This document shows, in pieces, positions 16,101-23,820 of a DNA stretch of 64,000 nt. Where the stretch lies: assembly GCF_011046895.1 (NCBI RefSeq), contig NZ_CP049249.1, positions 964,501-1,028,500 of the forward strand, read 5' to 3'. How positions within the stretch are numbered: the first letter of the stretch is position 1; each line of letters opens with the position of its first letter. The position numbers were made by a program, and so were the translations under genes. The notes under the pieces are model-generated. The model did no database searches. It was not told the origin of the DNA and saw only the letters and a list, made by a program, of their open reading frames with translations. Source of the DNA: Rhizobium rhizoryzae. Lineage in GTDB: Bacteria; Pseudomonadota; Alphaproteobacteria; Rhizobiales; Rhizobiaceae.

Positions 16101-17158
16101 AGGACGATTGAGTATGTGGGTAACGGCTTTCCGATTGTGACCGGATGATCAGGAGACAGATAGCACATCGTCGCTGTGACGGTGGCTTCCGTCGGCCCAT
16201 AGGTGTTCAGGATCTGCCGATCGGGACGCCACCATCGCTGCACCAGATTTTGCGGACAATGCTCCCCCCCAACCAGAATAGCGCGAAGTGACGGAACATC
16301 GCTCTCGATGGATGACAGGAGGGTTGGTGAGCACGCCATGCAGGTGATTTCGTTGGCACGGAGGAATTCTGCCAGTTCCTCACCGACAAGCGTCATACGG
16401 CCGGGTGCCGGCACAATGGTCGCACCGGCGGCGAAGGGAACCCAGATCTCCTCTGTGGAGAAATCGAAGGCAATCGTCATGCCCTGATAGATGCGGTCTT
16501 GCGGGCGATAGCCGTAAGCATCGGCTGCAACGCGCACGAAATTGCAGATGCTTCGATGCGCTACAGCCACCCCCTTTGGGCGGCCTGTCGTGCCTGAGGT
16601 ATACAGAATGTAGCACAGATCATCGAGGGCTGGACTAACTTCAACCGGCGTAGCCTCGAACCTGGACAAATGCTCGCGGTCGAGCGCGACGACGAGATGG
16701 GGTACGGACAAGTTCCTCGCACGATCAGCATAGGCCTCCATCGTCACAAGGAGATTGACATTGGCATCCTCCAGAATGAGTGCCATGCGCTCATCGGGGA
16801 AGGCCGTCGCAAGCGGAACAAAAACCGCACCAGCCTTTATAATGGCGAGAATGATGATGTATGTTTCAGCTGAGCGATCAACCAGAAGCGCCACGCGGTC
16901 GCCCGGCTTCACATTTTGCTCCATCAACATGCGCGCAAACTGATTGGCGCACGTATCGATCTCCGCATAGGTCCACTGGCGGCAGGCATCGATGACCGCC
17001 ACTGCATCGCCGCCGGACACGGCGCGTTCCGCAAAGATATGCTCGAGCCTCTCGCCATGCCGGGACGGGGTGGGAGATACTGGACCAAAAAGGATCGGGG
17101 CATTCTCTCCGACGTCGGAAAGGACAAGTCCGCGCAAATGTGTCCCAATCAAATTCAT
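13136..17158 (-). CDS. Pls/PosA-type non-ribosomal peptide synthetase (A-T-membrane-beta-helix)
   Basis: About 1340 residues from the ATG at 17158 (AGGTGG upstream; an in-frame GTG at 17185 is less likely). Domains in order: an adenylation domain (about 25-520) with core motifs YTSGTTGRPKGVAVAH, NTYGPTEATVT, YRTGDLGR and the lysine-bearing VKIRGYR; a carrier domain with the phosphopantetheine serine in DDLGANSLL (about 590); then several membrane segments with three left-handed beta-helix (hexapeptide acyltransferase-like) regions in place of a condensation domain. This is the architecture of epsilon-poly-lysine synthetase (Pls) and its relatives, which join amino acids through isopeptide bonds at the membrane. 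The substrate cannot be read with confidence. It probably makes a short cationic homopolymer or amino-acid conjugate, secreted or membrane-linked. Confidence 0.88.
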   Translation of the reverse strand: MNLIGTHLRGLVLSDVGENAPILFGPVSPTPSRHGERLEHIFAERAVSGGDAVAVIDACRQWTYAEIDTCANQFARMLMEQNVKPGDRVALLVDRSAETYIIILAIIKAGAVFVPLATAFPDERMALILEDANVNLLVTMEAYADRARNLSVPHLVVALDREHLSRFEATPVEVSPALDDLCYILYTSGTTGRPKGVAVAHRSICNFVRVAADAYGYRPQDRIYQGMTIAFDFSTEEIWVPFAAGATIVPAPGRMTLVGEELAEFLRANEITCMACSPTLLSSIESDVPSLRAILVGGEHCPQNLVQRWWRPDRQILNTYGPTEATVTATMCYLSPDHPVTIGKPLPTYSIVLLDPEFPELASPGDLGEIGIAGIGLAVGYLNRPDLTEQKFIPDFIGLPNNPSHRIYRTGDLGRINEQGDIEYHGRIDTQVKIRGYRIELSEIESVLLEQSSIAQAAVTTWEIEPGRVELVGYYAYKSGVDPMSRSAIAAELRKRLPDYMVPSFLEELPALPMTVSDKVDTRKLPRPVSLRVSKERPHVPPSNDEEQFITDALSEALNMKVNSIEDHFFDDLGANSLLLARFCAKLRMRKEWATTSMRDIYMHPSVASLAQHLKGPEEEVAAVEETYPPHRASNLAYWTCGAAQLLFYGLYAYVDLWLLNRGLNWVYDKLDDPAQLYARCALLSLAIFFGMSGFAILMKWLLIGRWKPESIPIWSLRYYRFWVVKTLIQTAPVVLFRGSPLYSLYLRLLGARLGDNTTIECRSIPVCTDLISIGDNSILRKESMLMGYRAQSGYIHTGPISIGDNAFVGMGCMIDIDTSIGNRSQLGHASSLLRGQRIPDDQHWHGSPASQTTANYCPVPPVQISTTRRILYEIVQVITLFVFVTPIPLWFHSYWQNVSDDYQESIGVVAIGTTVTLVALFAGLLAAALILPRLFSFVLRPNRTYKLYGFHFWLQSIVEVVTNARLLNLLFGDSSAIVHYIRALGWKLNKVVQTGSNFGSNQQQDNPLFCEIGSGTMVSDGLYMINVNKSATAFRLEKTKIGERNYLGNNIFYPPNGRTGENVLLGTKVMIPVDGPMRENAGLLGSPPFEIPRIVQRDVDLIQGVTEAERRAQLPRKNRHNAATGLTFFAVQWIMLFSTLAIWDRALNYYTDWGHLALFGAVVLTAGVTVVLHIFIEWASLRFRPLKPNMTTIYDISFWRHERHWKLADSPITNLFTGTPFRPMILRALGVKMGKRVYDGGANLTERSLVQIGDDVTLNEGCVIQAHSLEEGAFKSDHIRIGNGCTLATGAFIHYGVVMQEGSTADLDCFIMKGEILEKNSIWRGNPGKLYGFFKAPGD

Positions 17159-17513
17159 AATGTCCACCTGCCTACGCTGCGCCACCGCTGATCATATTTG
17201 AGGAGACGGTATTACCGGTTCAGGACTCATAATGATTGCAATGAATTCTTGCAGACTCTCGCCTATTCTAGAGCTGCGCCACACCTATGTTTCGGGGCGC
17301 CCGGTTCGGTCAAGACTTCTGTTTGGTTCGCCACTTTTTTTTGCATAGTGTGCTAATTCTTCAGCAGATCGACCAAGATCCTTTTACACATGCCCCGATT
17401 CTGACCTTTCGTTTTCACACATTAGCCAGCGCTTCAGCGGAACGAGATATCGGTAGATCCCATCATCAGATGTAGACCTCGACCAAGGCTTAAACAATGA
17501 GGCTATGGGTCAT

Positions 17514-17529
17514 GTTCCCCGCGGGGAAC
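17514..17529. promoter_or_regulatory. parS-like RepB-binding palindrome, copy 1
   Basis: GTTCCCCGCGGGGAAC is a perfect 16-bp palindrome fitting the GTT-N10-AAC form (with central GC) of the centromere-like sites of repABC replicons. It lies about 190 bases before repA. Confidence 0.85.
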
Positions 17530-17554
17530 TACGACCGAAGGCGAGCTATAGCGA

Positions 17555-17570
17555 GTTCCCCGCGGGGAAC
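17555..17570. promoter_or_regulatory. parS-like RepB-binding palindrome, copy 2
   Basis: Identical 16-bp palindrome to that at 17514-17529. The centres are 41 bp apart, about four helical turns, so two RepB dimers would bind the same face of the DNA. RepA/RepB binding here would combine partition with autorepression of repABC. Confidence 0.85.
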
Positions 17571-17721
17571 TATTGCCCATTCACCCCCGCTCCGAATCGA
17601 TATAGGTTTGTAGTTGCGCATAATTGCCGCAGTTCCGGTTTTTTGCGAAACATCACCCTCGTTAGAGACATGTTAACCAAGGCTGCTTCTATCTATCGCA
17701 ATGCAATTGAGGACCCGAATC

Positions 17722-18897
17722 GTGAACCGCCATCTAAGTAGCCTTGACTTCATGCAAAGCTTTTCGAGCAAGCTTGACAGCGCGCTTCAGAGCTTGACGC
17801 TTGCGCAGTACCCTCCGGACTCGCGTCGCGAAATGCGACTTTTTCCTGCGGCAGAAGTGGCAACCCTGCTCGATGTTTCGGAAGCCTATATTCGCCAGAT
17901 CGTCCAGAAGGAGAAGGGGCCCACTCCGGAGGTCAGCGGCAATGGGCGCCGTATGTACACTCTTGAACAAATTCTAGAGTTGAGAATGATGCTTGCGGAA
18001 AACGGCCGCAAGAAGTGGATGAACCCTCGCCGCGTTTCCGGCGAAGCCTGCCAGATCATTTCGGTCACGAATTTCAAGGGCGGCTCCAGCAAGACCTCGA
18101 CGACGGTGCATCTGGCCCATTACCTCGCCTTGCGGGGTTACCGCGTGCTGCTGCTGGATCTCGATCCTCAAGCCTCGCTCACCAGTCTTCATGGAGCGCT
18201 GCCAACCTTTGATCCACGGACAGATGACACTTTTTATGCCGCCATCCGGTTCGATCAACCGCGTCCAACACGCGAGCTCATTCACAAGACGCACATCACC
18301 GGTCTCGACGTCATCTGTGCCGGACTTGAACTGACGGAATTCGAAACCGCTGTCGCACTCGAGATGCGCAAAAGCGGCACAAGCTTCCTGCTGCGTGTCT
18401 CTCAAGCTCTGGAGCAGGTAACGGACGATTACGACATCATCCTGATGGACTCAGCACCGTCATTGAACTTCCTCACGCTCTCCTCGCTGACAGCGGCAAC
18501 CGGCGTCATCATTCCGGTGCCGGCCCATATGCTGGACGTGGACGCGACCGGTAAGTTTCTGGAACTGGCATCGTCCTACATGCAGATCCTCAACGATGTT
18601 GGCGCATCCGTCTCATGGGATTTTGCGAGGTTCCTGATTACCAAGTATGAGCCGAACGACCATCCGCAGGCCAATATGGCTGCCCTCATGCGTCAAGTCT
18701 TCGGTGAGAACCTGCTGCTGAACATGATCATCAAATCAACGGCAGTGGCCGACGCACTGACCTGGAAGCAAAGCCTCTATGAAGTGCAGCGTTCGAGATT
18801 TTCGTCACCCAAGACCTACGACAGAGCAATTGAGTCGCTGAACGCATCCAATGAAGAAATCGAAAAACTCATCTGGACTGCATGGGGTCGCCAATGA
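17722..18897 (+). CDS. repA: Plasmid partitioning ATPase RepA (ParA family)
   Basis: About 391 residues from the GTG at 17722, chosen because GAGGA lies eight bases upstream; ATG codons at 17701 and 17752 are alternatives. The N-terminal winged-helix region contains EVATLLDVSEAYIRQIVQ, then comes the deviant Walker A FKGGSSKTST (about residues 120-130), Walker A' DLDPQASL and a Walker B-like DIILMDSAPS. RepA drives segregation and, with RepB, represses the operon. Its stop overlaps the repB start. The length and the PPDSRR motif near the N-terminus match other repABC RepA proteins. Confidence 0.93.
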   Translation: MNRHLSSLDFMQSFSSKLDSALQSLTLAQYPPDSRREMRLFPAAEVATLLDVSEAYIRQIVQKEKGPTPEVSGNGRRMYTLEQILELRMMLAENGRKKWMNPRRVSGEACQIISVTNFKGGSSKTSTTVHLAHYLALRGYRVLLLDLDPQASLTSLHGALPTFDPRTDDTFYAAIRFDQPRPTRELIHKTHITGLDVICAGLELTEFETAVALEMRKSGTSFLLRVSQALEQVTDDYDIILMDSAPSLNFLTLSSLTAATGVIIPVPAHMLDVDATGKFLELASSYMQILNDVGASVSWDFARFLITKYEPNDHPQANMAALMRQVFGENLLLNMIIKSTAVADALTWKQSLYEVQRSRFSSPKTYDRAIESLNASNEEIEKLIWTAWGRQ

Positions 18898-19880
18898 GCC
18901 GTAAAGATTCAAAAGGGATGTTCGCCAATGTGCTGGGACAGATGCAGGCTCCGGCCCCTGCCATTCCGACACAGGCGCCGAATTCCCAGTCTCCACATCT
19001 GAAGAAAGTCGCCGACGGCATTCGCCAGATGCAGGAGAGGGGAGAAATTCTCGACCGACTGCTGAAGGAAGGCGACCGCATTGCTGAAATCGATGTAGAA
19101 GATATCGCCCAGTCGGCAATTCAGGATCGCTTCGAAGGCGCCTATGACGATAGTGCCATGGCAGAGATGCTGGAGTCGATCAGGCAGCAGGGCCAGATCG
19201 TACCTGGCCTTGTTCGACCGACTTCGGACGGAATAAAGCCTTTTCAAATCGTCTACGGTCGGCGCCGTCTGGCTGCCGCCAAGGCTTTGGGTCTGAAGTT
19301 TCGGGCGATCGTCAAGGATCTGACCGATGAACAGGCAATCATCTATCAAGGCGAAGAAAACACCAATCGAGATGACCTTACCTTCATCGAAAAGTGCAGT
19401 TTCGCTCTGGCCCAACAAGAGGCAGGTTTCAATCGCGATGTTATCTGCGCCTCGCTTTCTACGGGCAAGTCGCACATCTCCGAAATGATCCGCATCGCAA
19501 CAACAGTGCCGGGAGATATTCTGCGTCTTATCGGTCGTAGCCCCGATACCGGTCGGCGACGCTGGATGGAGTTTGTCGAACACTGGCATCAGGCTGACAA
19601 TGCCGATGGACAGGTGAGGGCGGCTCTTGCCTATGTCAAGGATGGCGCGGACCGTTTCGCGCTGGCGCTCAACGCGCTGAAAACCCAACAGGTCAAGCAG
19701 AATACGTCTTCAGTTCACGAGATCGAAGCGAGTGGATTGATTATCGGAACGCTTGCTCATGCAAAATCGGGCTCGAAAATCAATTTCAACAAGTCTGTTC
19801 CGACCGACTTTGCGGAATTCATCGCCGAGCAGCTCCCGCTGCTGCATGCCCAGTATCTGAAGAAAAACAGGAAGGAATAG
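18894..19880 (+). CDS. repB: Plasmid partitioning protein RepB (ParB family)
   Basis: 328 residues from the ATG at 18894, which overlaps the repA stop (ATGA) and gives the usual RepB N-terminus MSRKDSK. ParB-type motifs are present: YGRRRLAAAKALG and GEENTNRDDLTFIEK form the nucleotide-binding (CTPase-type) core, followed by a helix-turn-helix (DVICASLSTGKSHISEMIRI). RepB binds the two GTTCCCCGCGGGGAAC palindromes upstream of repA and forms the partition complex with RepA. Translational coupling should keep the two at a fixed ratio. Confidence 0.93.
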   Translation: MSRKDSKGMFANVLGQMQAPAPAIPTQAPNSQSPHLKKVADGIRQMQERGEILDRLLKEGDRIAEIDVEDIAQSAIQDRFEGAYDDSAMAEMLESIRQQGQIVPGLVRPTSDGIKPFQIVYGRRRLAAAKALGLKFRAIVKDLTDEQAIIYQGEENTNRDDLTFIEKCSFALAQQEAGFNRDVICASLSTGKSHISEMIRIATTVPGDILRLIGRSPDTGRRRWMEFVEHWHQADNADGQVRAALAYVKDGADRFALALNALKTQQVKQNTSSVHEIEASGLIIGTLAHAKSGSKINFNKSVPTDFAEFIAEQLPLLHAQYLKKNRKE

Positions 19881-19889
19881 TCCGCAAAA

Positions 19890-19944
19890 GAAAAAGGCCC
19901 CCGAGACGTCGCCGTCGTGGAAGCCCTTCTCATATCCTTAAGCA
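19890..19944 (-). ncRNA. Counter-transcribed antisense RNA (ctRNA, incompatibility RNA) of repABC
   Basis: The repB-repC gap carries a minus-strand transcription unit. A -35 TTGACT (plus 19974-19979) and -10 GATTCT (19951-19956) are 17 bases apart, giving a start near 19944. The RNA of about 55 bases ends in a hairpin (19896-19925; outer stem GGCTTCC/GGGGGCC, inner GACG/CGTC) followed by TTTTT. Position, size and structure are those of the repABC ctRNA that base-pairs with the repC leader and lowers RepC synthesis, setting copy number and incompatibility. Confidence 0.85.
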
Positions 19945-20037
19945 AGACAGAGAATCGCACTTTCACGAATCGCAGTCAAGAGTTTTTGGCACCGTTTTGG
20001 TGAGCGGATTTCTTTTGCCTATTGAAAGGCAAGGAAG

Positions 20038-21375
20038 ATGCATCTCGAATCTATAACGACGCCCTTTGGGCGGCGGCCGTTGACGCGTGCTCAATTGAAA
20101 CACCAAGCGACCGCGAATTCCGTCGCTGGGTCTCAGATTGTCGATAAGTGGAAAGTGTTCCGGCACATCGCCGAAGCTCGCTCAAAGCTTGGCCTTCAGG
20201 ATCGGGCACTTGCAGTGCTGAACGCGCTTCTGTCATTTCTTCCAGGAACCGACATGGACCCCAAAGCGCCATTGGTCGTGTTTCCTTCAAACGAACAACT
20301 CTCGCTTCGCGCCCACGGCGTCTGCGCCAGAACGCTACGGAGAAGCATAGCCTCGCTTGTTGAGGCCGGACTGATCTGCCGGAACGATAGTCCAAACGGT
20401 AAACGCTATGCCCATCGTTCGCGCAGTGGCGAGATCGAATGTGCTTATGGCTTCGATCTGCGCCCTATGGCGTTACGGGCTACGGAGTTTGCCGAAATGG
20501 CAGCCAAAATCGTGGAAGAAACGATGCGCCTGAAGCGAACAAAGGAAGCGATAACAATTTGTCGCCGGGATATGAGAAAGCTCCTGCAGTTCTACATCGA
20601 CGAAACACGCTCGGAAGAACTCGTTGCGATTTCCTTGCGCCTGGATGAAATCCTGGCTCATCTTCCACGCCAGGCAACAGCGGCAAACTTGGAAGCGTCG
20701 TTGCGCGCGCTTGAAGCTCTGCGCTCTCAACTGCTCAACAGTCTGAATAACATCGAAAAATCGGTTAATACGTCCGCCAATGAGGGACAGGATGACCGCC
20801 ACAAAGAGGAGTCAGAATCCGAATCCTATATTGAAAGAAGGACCAAAAACCTTTGCGGAGAAAGGACGCAGGCTCAGCTCCACACGAATACGCTCCAGCA
20901 GACCGTCGTCAAAGGAAGCCGCATCTCACTGGACGTGATTTTGAAAACGTGCCCCAAAATCCATGAATGCAGTCCTGCAAGACCCTTTAGGGACTTGATA
21001 TCTCTGTCGCATGCCTGTGAAATTGCACGGGTGGTTCTGGGTATAGACAAGGAACAGTACCTTCGCTGCGTTCGGCTGAGCGGCGAACTGACAGCAAACA
21101 TTCTTGTGTGCATCGTATACCAACGTCAGGAACAGATCAGATCACCGGGCGCTTATTTCTGCGAATTGCTCAAGCTCCTGATCTCGAATCGCCTTGATGC
21201 CGAACAGCTTCTGTTGTCGATGCTGAAACGGAGCTACACCACGGCGCAGGTGAAGCCAGTTCCATCCGAACAGCCAATCGCGGTCTCTCACCAACTTCTG
21301 AAGCTCTGTAGCCGAGGAGCACGTGCAGGGAGCACAGAGGAGAAAAGGATGGTTCGAATCAGCACAACAAACTAG
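20038..21375 (+). CDS. repC: Replication initiator RepC
   Basis: 445 residues, at the upper end of the normal RepC range. The conserved N-terminal TTPFGRRP (residues 7-14) confirms the start at 20038, which has AAGGA just upstream. The N-terminal half has the winged-helix DNA-binding region (LSLRAHGVCARTLRRSIASL), and the C-terminal half is more variable, as usual. RepC is the limiting initiator of repABC replicons, and their vegetative origin lies within repC itself; the AT-richer middle (about 20740-20860) is the likely place. Expression should be held down by the ctRNA immediately upstream. Confidence 0.93.
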   Translation: MHLESITTPFGRRPLTRAQLKHQATANSVAGSQIVDKWKVFRHIAEARSKLGLQDRALAVLNALLSFLPGTDMDPKAPLVVFPSNEQLSLRAHGVCARTLRRSIASLVEAGLICRNDSPNGKRYAHRSRSGEIECAYGFDLRPMALRATEFAEMAAKIVEETMRLKRTKEAITICRRDMRKLLQFYIDETRSEELVAISLRLDEILAHLPRQATAANLEASLRALEALRSQLLNSLNNIEKSVNTSANEGQDDRHKEESESESYIERRTKNLCGERTQAQLHTNTLQQTVVKGSRISLDVILKTCPKIHECSPARPFRDLISLSHACEIARVVLGIDKEQYLRCVRLSGELTANILVCIVYQRQEQIRSPGAYFCELLKLLISNRLDAEQLLLSMLKRSYTTAQVKPVPSEQPIAVSHQLLKLCSRGARAGSTEEKRMVRISTTN

Positions 21376-21455
21376 AGTAACTCAGCTTGGAGCGTTTGAA
21401 GCGCTTGGGACGGTCGGTCAGCCTCGATACCAGCGAAAGCGGAATCCTAGCAGCG

Positions 21456-21468
21456 GACATTAAATGTC
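21456..21468. promoter_or_regulatory. Small dyad GACAT-TAA-ATGTC upstream of the RHE_PE00001-like gene
   Basis: A perfect 5-3-5 inverted repeat lies 30 bases before the start codon at 21499 and is followed by a further ATGTC-like half (CATGTC at 21473-21478). Possibly an autoregulatory site for the downstream DNA-binding-like protein. Confidence 0.35.
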
Positions 21469-21498
21469 ATTTCATGTCTGTTTAACGAGTTATTCACC

Positions 21499-22587
21499 AT
21501 GACATCAACGGCTTGGCTTTCTTCCAAAATCGACGTCGATGGCTTGTTGAATGATCTAATATCCGCTGATGCTGCGCTGGTGCGACTTGACGAACGCCTC
21601 GGGAAATCGCCCATCCGGGAAGGCTTTCTTGAACGGTTTCATTTCCTCGATGCCTGTGCCTCTTTGTGGATCGATGGTGAACTGGTTCATCTGGAAGATC
21701 TCGTTTTGCATGATGCCTCCCAAGACAGCCGGACTCCCAGCCACGAGTTGACGATTGCAAACGACGTTCTTAGGCAACGCAGACGAATTGCGGCCAACAA
21801 GATTGACTGGGCGTTGACAGCCTCTGGCATCACTTCATTGCGTGGGAAAAGCCTCATGGAGGACACTCCACGGCTGGAACTGAAATCGCTGATAGTTGAC
21901 GACGACCGCGAACAGGATGATCTGGACAGCAGCATCGCTGCCATGGATGCTTTGCTCGCAAAGAGTGAAGCCGTGCTGCATGATATCCGCTTCACCAAGC
22001 CAGAAGCCAAGGGAAACCTGATCTATGACGAAGATTGGGACGAGGAAGAGCGTCTCGGTGAATGGCTTCAGGTCGTTTCCAGAAATGCGCACTATCCCGC
22101 GCTGCTGCAATGTGTCATCGCCCTGGATAGCTGGAATACGCTCCAGGTTTTCCAGCATGGAAACTGGCTTGGGCGTTTGCTTGCCGCCTCACTGTTGCGA
22201 CAGCGACATCTCGTTACGTGTCAGCATCTTCCCGCGCTGAACCTCAGTCTGAAATTGGTGAGCCGGGAAGATCGCACCACGCGCGATACGAATGTCCGAC
22301 TTCGGAACCTTCTGGGTGGCATCCGTGCAATGGCAGAATTCGGGTTGAAAGAGCACGATAGACTGTCACTCGCGCATCAGATGATGTCCCGCCATCTGGT
22401 TGGACGACGATCATCTTCGAGGCTTCCGCAACTGATCAATCTTGTTTTGTCCAAACCGATCGTTTCGACGGACATGGCTGCACGTCATTTGAAAATCACA
22501 CAGCGTGCGGCATTGCGCCTGATCGAAGAACTCAACCTTCGGGAAGTCACGGGGAGAGGGCGTTTTCGCGCCTGGGGCATTCTGTAG
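21499..22587 (+). CDS. RHE_PE00001-family putative DNA-binding protein
   Basis: 362 residues, resembling proteins annotated as RHE_PE00001 family (DUF1612 with a C-terminal helix-turn-helix) that are often found next to repABC cassettes on rhizobial plasmids. The N-terminal part has the pattern LVRLDERLGKSPIREGF and HFLDACASLWIDGELVHLED, and the C-terminal 60 residues look like a helix-turn-helix (VSTDMAARHLKITQRAALRL). There are no membrane segments. Its biochemical role is not established; its habitual position suggests a plasmid-maintenance or regulatory function. It is not overlapped with repC and has its own leader. Confidence 0.75.
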   Translation: MTSTAWLSSKIDVDGLLNDLISADAALVRLDERLGKSPIREGFLERFHFLDACASLWIDGELVHLEDLVLHDASQDSRTPSHELTIANDVLRQRRRIAANKIDWALTASGITSLRGKSLMEDTPRLELKSLIVDDDREQDDLDSSIAAMDALLAKSEAVLHDIRFTKPEAKGNLIYDEDWDEEERLGEWLQVVSRNAHYPALLQCVIALDSWNTLQVFQHGNWLGRLLAASLLRQRHLVTCQHLPALNLSLKLVSREDRTTRDTNVRLRNLLGGIRAMAEFGLKEHDRLSLAHQMMSRHLVGRRSSSRLPQLINLVLSKPIVSTDMAARHLKITQRAALRLIEELNLREVTGRGRFRAWGIL

Positions 22588-22671
22588 CATGGCTGGGTTG
22601 AGACACTCGGGTTTCTGAGCCAGGCTCGCGCTTTACGCTTTCTACACGGTCCACAGGCTAGGAATGGCGCG

Positions 22672-23814
22672 ATGGCCCAAGTGTTCCGGGCCTTGCGAGA
22701 GGCTATGTCGAAGGTCAGGACGTTCGAAGAAGCAGATTTGGATGACGTTGCGAACTTGTTCCAGCGGCTTCTTCGAAAGACGTCGCAACCTGCAAACGAC
22801 GACCTGAGATCCTACTTCCGCCAGATCTTTCTCGATAATGCGCGGCCTGAACCGGCTTTCAGATCACGGGTTCATCTGCGAGACGATGGAAGCGTATCGG
22901 GTTTTATCGGGGTTCTCCCGGTTTCGATGCAATTCAAGGACAGGCAGATCCTTGCACTTGATTGCGGGAGCTTTGTTTCCGATGATCGGGATGTCGATCC
23001 ATTTGCGGGCGCACGCCTGTTGCGGGACGTTCTATCCGGTCCCCAGGATCTCTCCTTTACAGAGACTGCCAATGATATCTCGACAGAAATGTGGAAATCC
23101 ATGCGGGCCACGGTCCTGGGGTCATACAGTCTCGGCTGGCTGAGGATCTTGCGTCCGGCATCATTCGCCATAGAGGCTGCGACAAACCATATGCGCGCTC
23201 TCAAAGTGATGAGGCCATTTGGCCATGCGTTTGATGGCGTCCTGTCTCGCGCACTTGGGCCCTCAAGTTGGCTCGGCTACGAGCGGACACCGGGTAAGGC
23301 AGACGCCTTCTTGACCGAGCCGATTTCAGATTCGGACTTTGCCGAGCTGCTGCCAGGACTACTGACCCAGTACGCAATCCGACCCGTCTGGAGCAACGGA
23401 CAACTGGAGGCGATGCTTCAGCATGCGACTCGCAAACGCAATTATGGAGAACGTCACCAGCGCGCCGTGAAAAATCGTGGTGGGAAGATCATCGGGCTCT
23501 ATCTCTTGTATGGCAACAAGGGGGATATCGGCAGAACGGTTCAAGTCGTTTCGGAACCGGGCCTCGAATCCATCGTCATCGATTGCCTGTTGAGAGATGC
23601 ATCCGCCTTGGGGCTTGTGGCCATCCGAGGCGCCAGTCAGCCGAGTATCATTCAGGCGATGATCGGCAAGAAATGCGCATTCGTTCCTTCCGCGGCAACC
23701 ATCGTTCATACGCATGATCGGGAACTTCTGGAGGCGCTGAAGAGCGGTCAGGCGTTTATCAACGGTCTGGTGGGCGAGGGCTGGACCCGGTTCATCGGCG
23801 ACAGGTTCGAGTGA
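22672..23814 (+). CDS. GNAT-like acyltransferase in an amide-forming cluster
   Basis: 380 residues; ATG at 22672 has AGGA eight bases upstream, though M13 (22708) is possible. The first 140 residues look like a GNAT acetyltransferase fold (RTFEEADLDDVANLF, then SGFIGVLPVSMQF and the LDCGSFVSDD strand-turn), and the rest is a second, diverged half. The resemblance is to fold rather than to a named enzyme. It ends three bases before the asparagine-synthetase-like gene and is followed by carrier-protein and ligase genes, so it could transfer an acyl group between carrier and amine in the same pathway. Confidence 0.65.
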   Translation: MAQVFRALREAMSKVRTFEEADLDDVANLFQRLLRKTSQPANDDLRSYFRQIFLDNARPEPAFRSRVHLRDDGSVSGFIGVLPVSMQFKDRQILALDCGSFVSDDRDVDPFAGARLLRDVLSGPQDLSFTETANDISTEMWKSMRATVLGSYSLGWLRILRPASFAIEAATNHMRALKVMRPFGHAFDGVLSRALGPSSWLGYERTPGKADAFLTEPISDSDFAELLPGLLTQYAIRPVWSNGQLEAMLQHATRKRNYGERHQRAVKNRGGKIIGLYLLYGNKGDIGRTVQVVSEPGLESIVIDCLLRDASALGLVAIRGASQPSIIQAMIGKKCAFVPSAATIVHTHDRELLEALKSGQAFINGLVGEGWTRFIGDRFE

Positions 23815-23820
23815 TCCGTG

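Larger units (their letters stand above)
17159..17721. promoter_or_regulatory. Promoter and partition region upstream of repA
   Basis: This 563-base gap separates the divergent NRPS gene and the repABC operon. No ORF here is convincing. It holds two perfect 16-bp palindromes (separate entries) and the promoter of repABC, which I cannot place exactly. The NRPS promoter must also lie here, close to 17160-17280. Confidence 0.5.

Noticed and set aside
17514..17570. Reading the two 16-bp palindromes as the start of a CRISPR array or integration site
   Set aside because: There are only two copies with a 25-base gap, no cas genes, and the GTT-N10-AAC form upstream of repA fits RepB-binding sites.
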